NCBI RefSeq assembly: GCF_004514425.2
Contig: NZ_MYFN02000015.1
Coordinates: 1 to 64,000, forward strand
Origin: Shinella sumterensis
GTDB lineage: Bacteria > Pseudomonadota > Alphaproteobacteria > Rhizobiales > Rhizobiaceae
Reading direction: 5' to 3'
Length of the DNA stretch: 64,000 bases
Positions 1 through 7,924 of the stretch are shown here, piece after piece. A program made the position numbers and the translations under genes. The notes below the pieces were generated by a model, which made no database searches, was not told the origin of the DNA, and was given only the letters and a program-made list of their open reading frames with translations. Each line of letters begins with the position of its first letter. The stretch's first letter is position 1.

Positions 1-217
1 AGACGCCGAGCCGGCTCCAGCGAATGAAGCGGTTGTAGAGCGTCTTATGCGGACCGTAGCCAGTCGGCGCGTCCTTCCACCGGAGACCGTTGCGAATAAC
101 GTAGACGATGCCGCTCACCACCCGGCGGTCATCGACCCTCGGCACTCCGTGGGACAGCGGAAAGAACGGCGATATCCGCGCCATCTGGCGCTCGCTTAGC
201 AGAAACAAATCACCCAT
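1..217 (-). CDS. IS5-family transposase, N-terminal part (runs off left edge)
   Basis: The 72 visible residues begin MGDLFLLSERQMARI and continue through a segment with RRVVSGIVYVIRNGLRWKDAP and YGPHKTLYNRF, the helix-turn-helix-like N-terminal region typical of IS5/IS427 transposases (DUF4096-type). ATG at 217 follows AGGAGGCC at a good distance. The reading frame is open to the window edge. In IS427-type elements the transposase is often made by frameshifting between two reading frames; only the first part is visible, so activity cannot be judged. Confidence 0.8.
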   Translation of the reverse strand, partial: MGDLFLLSERQMARISPFFPLSHGVPRVDDRRVVSGIVYVIRNGLRWKDAPTGYGPHKTLYNRFIRWSRLGV

Positions 218-279
218 CAAGGCCTCCTATTGGAAGCCGTGAAGCACATTTCAAACGAAATTAATAGGTCCTGAGCCTA
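1..279 (-). mobile_element. IS5-family insertion sequence, right-hand part only
   Basis: The left edge of the window lies inside an insertion sequence. It holds the beginning of a transposase gene on the minus strand (ATG at 217) and about 60 bases of upstream end sequence. The outer end appears to fall near 270-279, where an inverted-repeat-like GGTCCTGAGCC abuts CTAG, a target often seen for the IS427 group of IS5. The other end is outside the window, so terminal repeats and target duplication cannot be matched; the boundary is approximate. Confidence 0.7.
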
Positions 280-323
280 GGTGCTGCAATAAACACCGAG
301 CTTACCAATGGCGGATTTTAGAC

Positions 324-2657
324 TTACTCTGATTTATGGACCGCTTCGTTCAGACCCTCTAGCAGGACACAAATATCTTCTTTCGCAACGGTATCGCCGA
401 CGAACCAGCTGAGTGTATCGTAGAACCCAAGGAATGAGCCACGAACCTTGTCCAAAAGCGCGATTGCCTCGCTATCCGTGATGGAGAGTTTTGCTGCCAG
501 GAACTCGCGTAACACCGTATCCGCCTGCGGATGGGAAAAGATCAGCGCTGGCGGCGAATCTGGGGAAAGGTTTGACGGCAGAAATGTCTGGCGGTGGCAG
601 GCCAGGGTTCGGCTAAGGCGGATGTCGCGCGATGAGGCGGCGGCCTCGATCACGAAGGCTTCGGCATCCAGAACCCATGTGGAGCGCGTGGTATCGTAAT
701 AGTGGAAATCGCGTGGACTGAGCGCAAACGTCACGGTTTTCTCTTCGCCGGGACACAGATGCACTTTGGCAAAGGCTTTGAGCTCCCTGATTGGTCGCTT
801 CAAGCCGGGCTTGACCGGACGGATGTAGAGTTGAACAATTTCCTTGCCCGCGACCGCACCGGTATTTCGCGCAGTGACACGAGCGGTGCAATGGGTGCCC
901 GGTGTAGCGACGTCGGTATCGAGTGTCATGTCTTCATAGGAAAAGGTCGTGTAGCTCAAGCCGTGACCAAAAGGGTATAGCGGCTCTATCGCCTTTAGAT
1001 CGTAGAACCGGTATCCGACGAAAATCCCTTCACTGTAGAAGTGGCGGCCATGTTCGCCCGGATAGGTATGCCAACCTGGAATGTCTTCGATGCGCACCGG
1101 CATGGTAACCGACAGCTTGCCGCAGGGGTTTCTTTCACCGAACAGTATCTGGGCGATAGCTTCACCGCCGCCCTGACCGGGATAAAAACACGCCAGCACG
1201 GCATCGACGCCGTCGATCCACGGCGCTTCCACAGCATCTGGCATGGACAAGATGACGATAACGCTTCGCCCCGCATCAGCCAGCGCCTGGATGATTGCGG
1301 CCTGGCCCGCAGCGAGCCTCAGCGTGTCACGGTCATTGCCTTCGCCGTGGCGGCTCTTCTCATTTTCGGCAAAGACGATCGTGACATCGGCGTCCCGTGC
1401 CGCCTCAACAGCGGCGTTTGGGGCGCTTTCGGACGGCAGGTGACGGACATCGAATCCTGCACCGGCGCGTTCGGTGATCTGCGTCAATGGACAATCGACG
1501 CGGTAGGGATTGGTCGTAGCAGATCCCGAGCCCTGGATGATTGGCTCAAGGGCGCTGTCGCCGATGATAAGGAGACGGCGTAATGCCTTGGGATCCAGTG
1601 GCAGGATACTGCCCTGGTTCTTCAGAAGTACAATTGATTCCGCCGCAAGCTGGCGCGAGAGCCGGTGATGTTCATCGAGGTCGACGGTTGTGTCCGGCCG
1701 TTCGTTGGCTTTGCACAGGCGTATGAACTTCAGGAGCGTCCTGCAGGCTGCGTCCACAGCGTCGAGTTCGACGTCACCGGTTTCGATCGCAGCGAGCAAC
1801 TGCTGCTTGCGCGGCTTGCTCTCCGGCATGTCCAGCACCGTTCCGGCGCGCAAGGACGCGGCACGGTCCTTGATGGCGTGCCAATCGGAGAGCACCAGCC
1901 CGTCATACCCCCATTCGTCACGAAGCACTTTGGTCAGCAACCAATGATTTTCGGCCGCCTGCACGCCGTTGAGCAGATTGTAGGAACTCATGACGGTCCA
2001 TGGCCCGCTCTTTTCGATCGCACGCTCGAAACCGGCGAGGTAGATTTCACGCAAGGCCCGTTCATCGACCTCAGAACTTGTCGTGGTTCGGTCGATTTCG
2101 GAATTGTTGCAGGCGAAATGCTTGAGCGAGGCGCCGACACCACCGTCCTGAAGTCCGGAAATCAGCCCAGCGGCGAGATCACCATTGATGACCGGATCTT
2201 CCGAATAATATTCATAGGCCCTGCCGGCGAGTGGCGTGCGGCGGGTGTTGATGCCCGGCCCGAGCAGGAGATGTACGCCAAAGTTCTGGCACTCCGCGGC
2301 AAGCGCCGCGCCCATGCGATAGGCGAGGTCAACATCCCAGGAGCAGCCAATCAGATTGCCGTTTGGAAAGCAGGTTGCCGGTCGCGTCGTGCCGAACATA
2401 CCGCTTCCGTCACCAGCTTGCTGGTTGACGAGTCCCAGAAATGCCTGGAGGCTGTTCTCATCGCTGTCGCCGGCATCGATCTGCGTGGTCGAATATCGGA
2501 CGCCGTACGTACCGTCGGTCATGACGATCGACGGGATGCCGAGCCTCTCGATGCCGGCGGTTTTCCAGAGCCCGCGACCGCTCAGAAGATCGACCTTCTC
2601 GACCGCCGTCATCTGATCGACAAGCGATATGATTTCGTCGTCCGTCGGCTGGAACAT
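324..2657 (-). CDS. Glycoside hydrolase family 3 beta-glucosidase
   Basis: A 777-residue GH3 enzyme that would release glucose or a similar sugar from beta-glycosides. Visible family features are the N-terminal TIM barrel with MTDGTYGVR near residue 46, KHFACNNSE near 179, and VLSDWH near 255-260, whose Asp (about 258) is the expected nucleophile; the second alpha/beta domain follows, then a C-terminal fibronectin-III-like domain. No signal peptide is evident, so a cytoplasmic enzyme acting on imported glycosides is likely. It is the last gene of the minus-strand run that includes an ABC importer, hydrolase and MarR regulator, 38 bases after the MarR stop. Exact substrate is unknown. Confidence 0.93.
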   Translation of the reverse strand: MFQPTDDEIISLVDQMTAVEKVDLLSGRGLWKTAGIERLGIPSIVMTDGTYGVRYSTTQIDAGDSDENSLQAFLGLVNQQAGDGSGMFGTTRPATCFPNGNLIGCSWDVDLAYRMGAALAAECQNFGVHLLLGPGINTRRTPLAGRAYEYYSEDPVINGDLAAGLISGLQDGGVGASLKHFACNNSEIDRTTTSSEVDERALREIYLAGFERAIEKSGPWTVMSSYNLLNGVQAAENHWLLTKVLRDEWGYDGLVLSDWHAIKDRAASLRAGTVLDMPESKPRKQQLLAAIETGDVELDAVDAACRTLLKFIRLCKANERPDTTVDLDEHHRLSRQLAAESIVLLKNQGSILPLDPKALRRLLIIGDSALEPIIQGSGSATTNPYRVDCPLTQITERAGAGFDVRHLPSESAPNAAVEAARDADVTIVFAENEKSRHGEGNDRDTLRLAAGQAAIIQALADAGRSVIVILSMPDAVEAPWIDGVDAVLACFYPGQGGGEAIAQILFGERNPCGKLSVTMPVRIEDIPGWHTYPGEHGRHFYSEGIFVGYRFYDLKAIEPLYPFGHGLSYTTFSYEDMTLDTDVATPGTHCTARVTARNTGAVAGKEIVQLYIRPVKPGLKRPIRELKAFAKVHLCPGEEKTVTFALSPRDFHYYDTTRSTWVLDAEAFVIEAAASSRDIRLSRTLACHRQTFLPSNLSPDSPPALIFSHPQADTVLREFLAAKLSITDSEAIALLDKVRGSFLGFYDTLSWFVGDTVAKEDICVLLEGLNEAVHKSE

Positions 2658-2695
2658 GAGGGAGCTTTCAAGTCTTGTGGCAAGCGCGAGGCTGC

Positions 2696-3232
2696 TCAGC
2701 AGATTTTCCGGAGCAATTCCATCAACATCATGCGCTCGGCAGGGGAGAGCGTGCCCAGCGTTTCCTGCGAGATTTGCAGCGCAATCGACAGATTGCGGCT
2801 GACCGTTGCTTCCCCTTCGGCGGTCAAGGTGAGGACAAGGCGGCGTGCGTCAGTCGGATCCGGCGCGGTATGAACGAGACCTCGTTTGACGAGGCGGTCC
2901 ACGACCCCCTTGATTGTCGCCATGTCCATCGCGGTTTCGCGGCCGAGATTGCCTTGGGAGCAGGGCTGGAGATCCTTGAGCTTGACCAGCGCCGCCCATT
3001 GGGTTGTCGTCAGCTTCTCGGAGATCAGGCTGGCAAAAATGGCCACGTGCCGTTGGTTGGCCTGGCGCAGATAAAAGCCGATCTGTTCGCCAAGCATATA
3101 TTGGGCGTGTTGATCGCCGCCACCGGACGTCGAAGACGGGCTGCCATCATCAGAGCTGGTATTGTCTTTGGCCGGAACGTCCATCGGATCTCTCGAACTT
3201 TGCCTTTTGCCAGGGATTTGACGCCCCGTCAT
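2696..3232 (-). CDS. MarR-family transcriptional regulator, NicR-like
   Basis: A 178-residue winged-helix regulator with a long, Ser/Gly-rich N-terminal extension of about 40 residues before the MarR domain (YMLGEQIGFYLRQANQRH). Its start overlaps the stop of the upstream hydrolase gene by ATGA, so the two are translationally coupled. The segment EQIGFYLRQANQRH resembles EQVGHLLRKAYQRH in the NicR-like protein at 23520-23990, and both end with LLRKI, which places them in the same MarR subgroup. It probably controls this transporter/hydrolase operon; ligand and operator are not known. Confidence 0.9.
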   Translation of the reverse strand: MTGRQIPGKRQSSRDPMDVPAKDNTSSDDGSPSSTSGGGDQHAQYMLGEQIGFYLRQANQRHVAIFASLISEKLTTTQWAALVKLKDLQPCSQGNLGRETAMDMATIKGVVDRLVKRGLVHTAPDPTDARRLVLTLTAEGEATVSRNLSIALQISQETLGTLSPAERMMLMELLRKIC

Positions 3233-3834
3233 ACTGCCTCATCTCGCCACAAATTCAGAATGGCCTGCGTGGACAAGGTTTCAACCTGTTCCGAAAGCCT
3301 TGGGACCAGATGGGTCATGACCGCATCATGCGCCGCCTGATCGCTGCTTGTCAGCGCGTCGATGGCAAGGATGACCCTGTAGCCGGCGTCGACGGCATCA
3401 AGGACGCTGGCATAGACGCAGACATCGGTCTCGACGCCGGAAAAAATCAGCGTATCGACGCCCGAAGCTTTCAGGCGTTCGTCAAAGCCGGGCGAACCGA
3501 AAATGGAGTAGGTCGCCTTGTCGATGATGTTGCTTTCATCGGCAATGGCTGCCAGTGGCGCCATCAGATCCAGCATGGCGGGATCAATTGCATCGCGTGT
3601 GACGGACGACCATCGTTCATAATAAGTCTTCCACCGGCCTGTCGCGGCGCCTGCGTTCTGCGGGACGATGAAACGGGCATAGAGGGTCTCCTGCGGGCGT
3701 GCTTTGCAGAGCTTCAGCACGTTCGGAAGAATATCCGCCATCGACGGCGTGTACCACACGGTTTCCTCGGCAAAGAGGCGCTGCATGTCGATAACGAGGT
3801 GCAGCGTGTTTTTCGAGAATGCCGCGGTTTCCAT
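3229..3834 (-). CDS. Isochorismatase-family cysteine hydrolase
   Basis: A 201-residue alpha/beta hydrolase of the isochorismatase/nicotinamidase/maleamate amidohydrolase superfamily. The expected catalytic triad is visible: Asp16 in VIDMQ, Lys106 in IDKATYS, and Cys139 in SGVETDVCVYA. The gene begins 2 bases after the ABC ATPase stop and overlaps the MarR gene downstream, so it is part of the transporter operon. By family, it would hydrolyse an amide or vinyl-ether bond in the imported compound or its product. It is only distantly similar to NicF at 20154-20801, so its substrate should not be assumed to be maleamate. Confidence 0.88.
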   Translation of the reverse strand: METAAFSKNTLHLVIDMQRLFAEETVWYTPSMADILPNVLKLCKARPQETLYARFIVPQNAGAATGRWKTYYERWSSVTRDAIDPAMLDLMAPLAAIADESNIIDKATYSIFGSPGFDERLKASGVDTLIFSGVETDVCVYASVLDAVDAGYRVILAIDALTSSDQAAHDAVMTHLVPRLSEQVETLSTQAILNLWRDEAV

Positions 3835-3836
3835 GA

Positions 3837-4886
3837 TCAGTCCGCCACCGCGACCGTGTGCTGCGCCGACCAGGTGAGCGAAATCTCGTCGCCTTCCTTG
3901 AGGACCGTGCCGTCGCGGTTCTGGGCGAACAGCTTGAGCGGCAGGCCATCGGCCGTCTCCAGATGATAGGACAAGACGGGACCGGCGTAGATGACGGTGG
4001 TGATGCGCGCCTTGATGCTGTTTTCAGCGGTACTGCCCGACGCGATCGCCATTTTCTCGGGGCGTATTGCAAGCGTGACCGTGGAGCCCGTCGCGGGCAA
4101 TATGCTCGTGCTCTTGATCAGGGAACCATCGGCGAGGCGAACGGCGCCGTCTTCAACCGCGCCAGTGAGAAAGTTGGAATCGCCGAGGAATTCGGCCGAA
4201 AACCGCGTCAGCGGCTTTTCATAAACCGTTTCCGGTTCGCCGATCTGCACGATGCGGCCTTTGTCGAGAATGGCCACCTTGTCCGAAAGGGTCAGCGCCT
4301 CTTCCTGGTCATGGGTCACGAAAATGGTCGTCAGGCCGCTTTCTCGCTGGATGCGCAGCAACTCGACCTGCATTTCCTGACGAAGCCTGCGATCGAGCGC
4401 CGATAGCGGTTCGTCGAGAAGCAATACGCTCGGCTTGATCACGATGGCGCGGGCCAATGCCACACGCTGCTGCTGACCGCCGGAAAGCTGTTTTGGCGTG
4501 CGGTCGCCAAAGCCCGGAAGACGAACCATTTCCAGCGCGCGGTCGACTTGCCTGCGCGCCTCTGCGCCCCTGATGCCGCGCCGTTCGAGGCCGAAGGCGA
4601 CGTTCTGGGCAATGGTCATATGCGGGAAGAGCGCATAGGACTGGAACATCATGCCGATATTGCGACCCCAGACAGGAACATCCGTGACATCGTTGTTACC
4701 GATCATTACCAAGCCCTGGTCCGGCTTGATGAAGCCGGCAATGATGCGCAGCAATGTCGTCTTGCCCGACCCGGAGGGGCCGAGGAGGCTTGTGAAGGAG
4801 CCGTCCGCAAATTCGGTGGTGATATCGGCGAGAACCGGTGTGGTTCCGTAGGTCTTGGCGACAGAATTGACTTTAACGTTTGTCAC
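3837..4886 (-). CDS. ABC transporter ATP-binding protein, polyamine (PotA) type
   Basis: ATPase of the importer encoded just upstream. Walker A GPSGSGKTT, signature LSGGQQQRVALARA, Walker B LLLDEP and the switch histidine in FVTHDQEE are all intact, followed by a C-terminal TOBE-type regulatory domain as in PotA/FbpC ATPases. I chose the GTG at 4886 (349 aa, MTNVKVNSVAKTYG) because GGAG lies seven bases before it; an upstream ATG at 4916 would add ten residues inside the preceding permease gene. The gene overlaps the permease by 14 bases and runs almost directly into the hydrolase gene. Confidence 0.92.
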   Translation of the reverse strand: MTNVKVNSVAKTYGTTPVLADITTEFADGSFTSLLGPSGSGKTTLLRIIAGFIKPDQGLVMIGNNDVTDVPVWGRNIGMMFQSYALFPHMTIAQNVAFGLERRGIRGAEARRQVDRALEMVRLPGFGDRTPKQLSGGQQQRVALARAIVIKPSVLLLDEPLSALDRRLRQEMQVELLRIQRESGLTTIFVTHDQEEALTLSDKVAILDKGRIVQIGEPETVYEKPLTRFSAEFLGDSNFLTGAVEDGAVRLADGSLIKSTSILPATGSTVTLAIRPEKMAIASGSTAENSIKARITTVIYAGPVLSYHLETADGLPLKLFAQNRDGTVLKEGDEISLTWSAQHTVAVAD

Positions 4887-5652
4887 GGGTGTCTCCGGGC
4901 TTGGCAAAGCGCGCAAAAATCAGGATCACGGTCATCGAGCCGAGCAGGAGCACGGTCGAGATCGCATTGATTTCAGGGGTGAAGCCCTTGCGGATCGAGG
5001 AGTAGATCTGCACCGGCAGCGTCGTATAGCCGGGCGTTGCGAGAAAGTAGGAAATCACGAATTGGTCGAGCGACACCGCGAAGGCAAACAGGGCAGCGCC
5101 CAGAATACTCGGATATAGCAGCGGCAGTGTCACGGAGAAGAAGGCATGCACCGGCGTCGAGCCGAGGCTCATCGCCGCTTCTTCGAGATCGGCGCGGATG
5201 GTCCGGAAACCGGTGCCGACGACCAGAACCACATAGGGAATGGCAAGCGCGACATGGCCGATCAACAGCGCATGCATGCCCCGGCCGATCCCGCTCCAGT
5301 AGAAGAAGATCAGCATGGCCGTGCCGGTGATCAGCCACGGAATGGCGATCGGCGGCAAAAGCATGAGCTGTAGCAGGCTCTTGCCGCGAAACGTCCGCCG
5401 CGAGAGCGCCACCGACGCCATGGTTCCGAGCGCCGTTGCAACGACAGACGTGATCAGCGCGATGATGATGCTGTTCATGCCTGCCGTCAGCAGGATCTTG
5501 TTGTTCCAGAGCGCATCGTACCAACGCGTCGAGAACGTGAAGGGCAGTTCGTAAAGTTGCGATTCATTGAAACCCATGGCCATCATCACGAGGATGGGCG
5601 TGTAGAGAAAGACCAGGGTGGCGATGAGATAGAAACGGCCAAGTGATTTCAT
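4873..5652 (-). CDS. ABC transporter permease, PotC type
   Basis: A 259-residue inner-membrane permease with about six transmembrane segments, beginning MKSLGRFYLIATLVFLYTP. The EAA loop reads EEAAMSLGSTPVHAFFSVTLP, the interaction site with the ATPase. The ATG at 5652 follows GAGGAGA; an upstream extension to 5706 is possible but has no ribosome site and would intrude on the previous gene. It pairs with the PotB-type permease encoded 10 bases upstream. The family imports polyamines, opines and other small cationic or amide solutes. Confidence 0.92.
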   Translation of the reverse strand: MKSLGRFYLIATLVFLYTPILVMMAMGFNESQLYELPFTFSTRWYDALWNNKILLTAGMNSIIIALITSVVATALGTMASVALSRRTFRGKSLLQLMLLPPIAIPWLITGTAMLIFFYWSGIGRGMHALLIGHVALAIPYVVLVVGTGFRTIRADLEEAAMSLGSTPVHAFFSVTLPLLYPSILGAALFAFAVSLDQFVISYFLATPGYTTLPVQIYSSIRKGFTPEINAISTVLLLGSMTVILIFARFAKPGDTRDKR

Positions 5653-5662
5653 GATCGTCTCC

Positions 5663-6577
5663 TCACGCCGCTGTGCCACGGCGCAGGACGCCGGAGAAGG
5701 TTGCAAAGATTGCGAGCACGACAGCGAGAAGCGTGAAGGACAGGGATGCGCCCAGTGGCCAGTTGAAAGCCTGTGTGAACTGGTCCTCGATCACCGTTCC
5801 CATTGTCACGCCGACACGCCCGCCGAGAATTCGGGGTTCCATGAACGACCCGATGACCGGAACGAAGGTCAGGACTGCGCCCGAGATGAGGCCGGGGGCC
5901 GCAAGTGGCAGGAGAATCTTGAAAAGGATGGTCCACCAGCGCGCCCCTAGGCTGGCTGCGGCTTCGATGATCGCGTCATCGATCGTCACGAGCGCGATAT
6001 AGCAAGTGAGGATCATGTAGGGCAGGTAACCGTGAACCAGGCCGACCACGATCGCATAGCGGGTATAGAGGAACCCGATCGACCCGGCATCCGGCGCAAC
6101 CATATGCAGCAGACTGTCGAGGAAGCCGTTTTCCCTGAGCACCATCGTCCATGAAAAGACGCGGACCAGGCCGTTCGTCCAGAACGGCAGGAGAATGAGG
6201 ATGAGCAGCATTTCGCGCGTCTTGCCGAATGTCGAGCGCACCAGCGCGACGGCGGCCAGAAAGCCCAGGATGGCACAGATCAGCGTCGTCCAGAAGCCGA
6301 TCAGCAGCGATGTGATGCCGATGCCCACCAGATAGGGCTGGTCGAAGAAGGCCCGGTACTGTTTCAACGTGAAAACGATCGGCGCCTTGCCCATCGGGGT
6401 CGCCGACAGGAAGCTGAACGCGAACATCGTCAGAAGCGGCAGGAATACCGCGATCGTCAGCCAGCCATATGTCGGCATCAGGAGTGCCGTGGTCGAAACC
6501 CATGGCGGCAGTGCGCGCCCGTTGCGCGGACCGGAAGGTCCGCGCGCTGGCGCCAGTGTCAGCTGGTCATTCCGCAT
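5663..6577 (-). CDS. ABC transporter permease, PotB type
   Basis: A 304-residue membrane protein with an N-terminal cytoplasmic stretch of about 30 residues and six predicted transmembrane helices. The EAA motif EAAASLGARWWTILFKILLP is present near residue 208. The start overlaps the stop of the solute-binding protein gene by 11 bases. It forms the membrane channel together with the PotC-type partner downstream. Confidence 0.92.
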   Translation of the reverse strand: MRNDQLTLAPARGPSGPRNGRALPPWVSTTALLMPTYGWLTIAVFLPLLTMFAFSFLSATPMGKAPIVFTLKQYRAFFDQPYLVGIGITSLLIGFWTTLICAILGFLAAVALVRSTFGKTREMLLILILLPFWTNGLVRVFSWTMVLRENGFLDSLLHMVAPDAGSIGFLYTRYAIVVGLVHGYLPYMILTCYIALVTIDDAIIEAAASLGARWWTILFKILLPLAAPGLISGAVLTFVPVIGSFMEPRILGGRVGVTMGTVIEDQFTQAFNWPLGASLSFTLLAVVLAIFATFSGVLRRGTAA

Positions 6578-7643
6578 AGAAGGCTTTCACTTCCTGCCAG
6601 ATGTTGTTGAAGGCTTCCCGGCGATCATCCGGCAAGGCCGACATGATGCTCATTGTCTTCAGGTATTCGGCCTTGTGCACCTGGCGGCTGAGGTCGTCGG
6701 CGGGCAGTGCATCGATGGCGGCGGTGTTCGCGGATGCCGGCGCGCCGACCTTGGTTGCCCATTCCACATAGAAGGTTGGATCGATCATCCAGTTGGCGAA
6801 GGCAAGCGCACCTTCGGGGTTCGGGGCCGACGCCGGGATGCCGAGACCGTCAACCCAGCCGACTGCGCCTTCCTTGGGAACGACAAAGGTCACCGGGAGC
6901 TTGGAATTGCGCTTCGAACGCACGGAACCGCCGGACCAGAATACCGAGAGATCGAACTCCTTGGCCGCGAAAGACTTGTTCCACTGATCTTCGGTCGACC
7001 AGAGCAGTTTGACGTTCGGCTTGATCGACTTCAGCGCTTCGATGACGGCAGCCAGATCCTTGGGGTCGTTCATGTCCTGACCGGTCATGAGGGCGCCGAT
7101 GCCAACATTGATGATGGCGTCGTCATCGAAGGCAACGCGGCCCCTGTAGGCAGGATCAGCCAGAGCGGCGTAGCTGTCGGGAACCGGCATGCCGTCGCGG
7201 ATTGCCAGCGACGTCATTCCCCACACCCACGGAACCGCATAGCCCGTGCCGTCCTTGCTGAAGTTCGGATTGGTCAGGAATGCGTTGTCGACCGTCTTCG
7301 AGTTCGGCACCTTGCTGAAATCGATCGGCTGGAGAAGGTCTTCGGCGATCGCCTGTGCGCAACGCGCTGCATTGAGAACAACCAGATCGTAAGCGCCGGG
7401 ATTGGTGCGCAGCTTGGTCAGCATCTCCGATTCCGAGCTGTAATAGTCGTGAACGACTTCAATGCCGGTCTTCTCGGTAAAGGCCTTGATCGACCAGGCT
7501 TCGTCGGTGCCATAGCCCTGCCAGTTCAGGACCGTGATGGTGCCGGCCGCAAAAGCCATGCCCGGGAGCGCTGCAAATGCGCTGGCGGCTACAAGTGCCG
7601 CGGACATCAGTTTCAATACATTGCGTTTGGTAAGCTCAGTCAT
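6567..7643 (-). CDS. ABC transporter solute-binding protein, PotD/spermidine-putrescine type
   Basis: A periplasmic binding protein of 358 residues and the first gene of the importer operon. ATG at 7643 follows GAGAGGGG and gives MTELTKRNVLKLMSAALVAAS, a basic n-region with a hydrophobic signal core and a cleavage site near AFAAG. The mature start TITVLNWQGYGTDEAW is typical of PotD-like family-1 proteins. Reading further upstream is open but lacks a signal peptide. The upstream 281 bases carry a perfect GntR-type palindrome at 7754-7767 that overlaps a possible -10 element. The ligand is unknown. Confidence 0.93.
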   Translation of the reverse strand: MTELTKRNVLKLMSAALVAASAFAALPGMAFAAGTITVLNWQGYGTDEAWSIKAFTEKTGIEVVHDYYSSESEMLTKLRTNPGAYDLVVLNAARCAQAIAEDLLQPIDFSKVPNSKTVDNAFLTNPNFSKDGTGYAVPWVWGMTSLAIRDGMPVPDSYAALADPAYRGRVAFDDDAIINVGIGALMTGQDMNDPKDLAAVIEALKSIKPNVKLLWSTEDQWNKSFAAKEFDLSVFWSGGSVRSKRNSKLPVTFVVPKEGAVGWVDGLGIPASAPNPEGALAFANWMIDPTFYVEWATKVGAPASANTAAIDALPADDLSRQVHKAEYLKTMSIMSALPDDRREAFNNIWQEVKAFYAE

Positions 7644-7924
7644 GTTGGCACCCCTCTCGTAAATACACAGTTGCGATGATCGTGACTTGGTCAACGACCA
7701 CAATGGAATCGGCAAGGCCGACGGTAGAAGGCGCCTTGCAGGCGCACAATTATGTTTGTGTACAAACAAAACAGAGGGGATGAGAATGCTGGCAACCGAG
7801 TATTTCGGGACGAACGAATTCATGCTCCGCACGATAGCGGAACGTCTTTCCGAAACGACAATGCAACACTATCTGCTATGCAGACCTCAAGCGAGAGTAT
7901 CAAACTCCCATCGCGATCCTTAGT
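7644..7924. promoter_or_regulatory. Promoter region of the ABC importer operon
   Basis: This 281-base gap separates the glycosidase gene from the importer operon, both on the minus strand. It contains the palindrome at 7754-7767. A possible -10 (CATAAT, minus strand, 7749-7754) directly adjoins the palindrome, an arrangement that would allow repression. A 45-codon plus-strand frame with a purine-rich leader (7786-7923) exists but resembles no protein family I know. Confidence 0.5.
7754..7767. promoter_or_regulatory. Operator-like palindrome GTTTGT-GT-ACAAAC, copy 1
   Basis: The sequence has perfect 6-base arms around a GT spacer, the TTGT-NN-ACAA form usual for FadR-subfamily GntR regulators. 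It lies 110 bases upstream of the importer's binding-protein gene. A second copy, conserved over 13 bases, lies at 7962-7974. No GntR gene is adjacent, so the cognate regulator is unassigned. Confidence 0.55.

Noticed and set aside
1665-2873. 402-codon plus-strand frame
   Set aside because: It lies antisense to the GH3 and MarR genes, has no homology-like segments, and is explained by high-GC codon bias of the real gene.
7786-7923. 45-codon plus-strand frame beside the importer operator
   Set aside because: It has a purine-rich leader but no homology or conservation evidence; noted in the promoter entry only.
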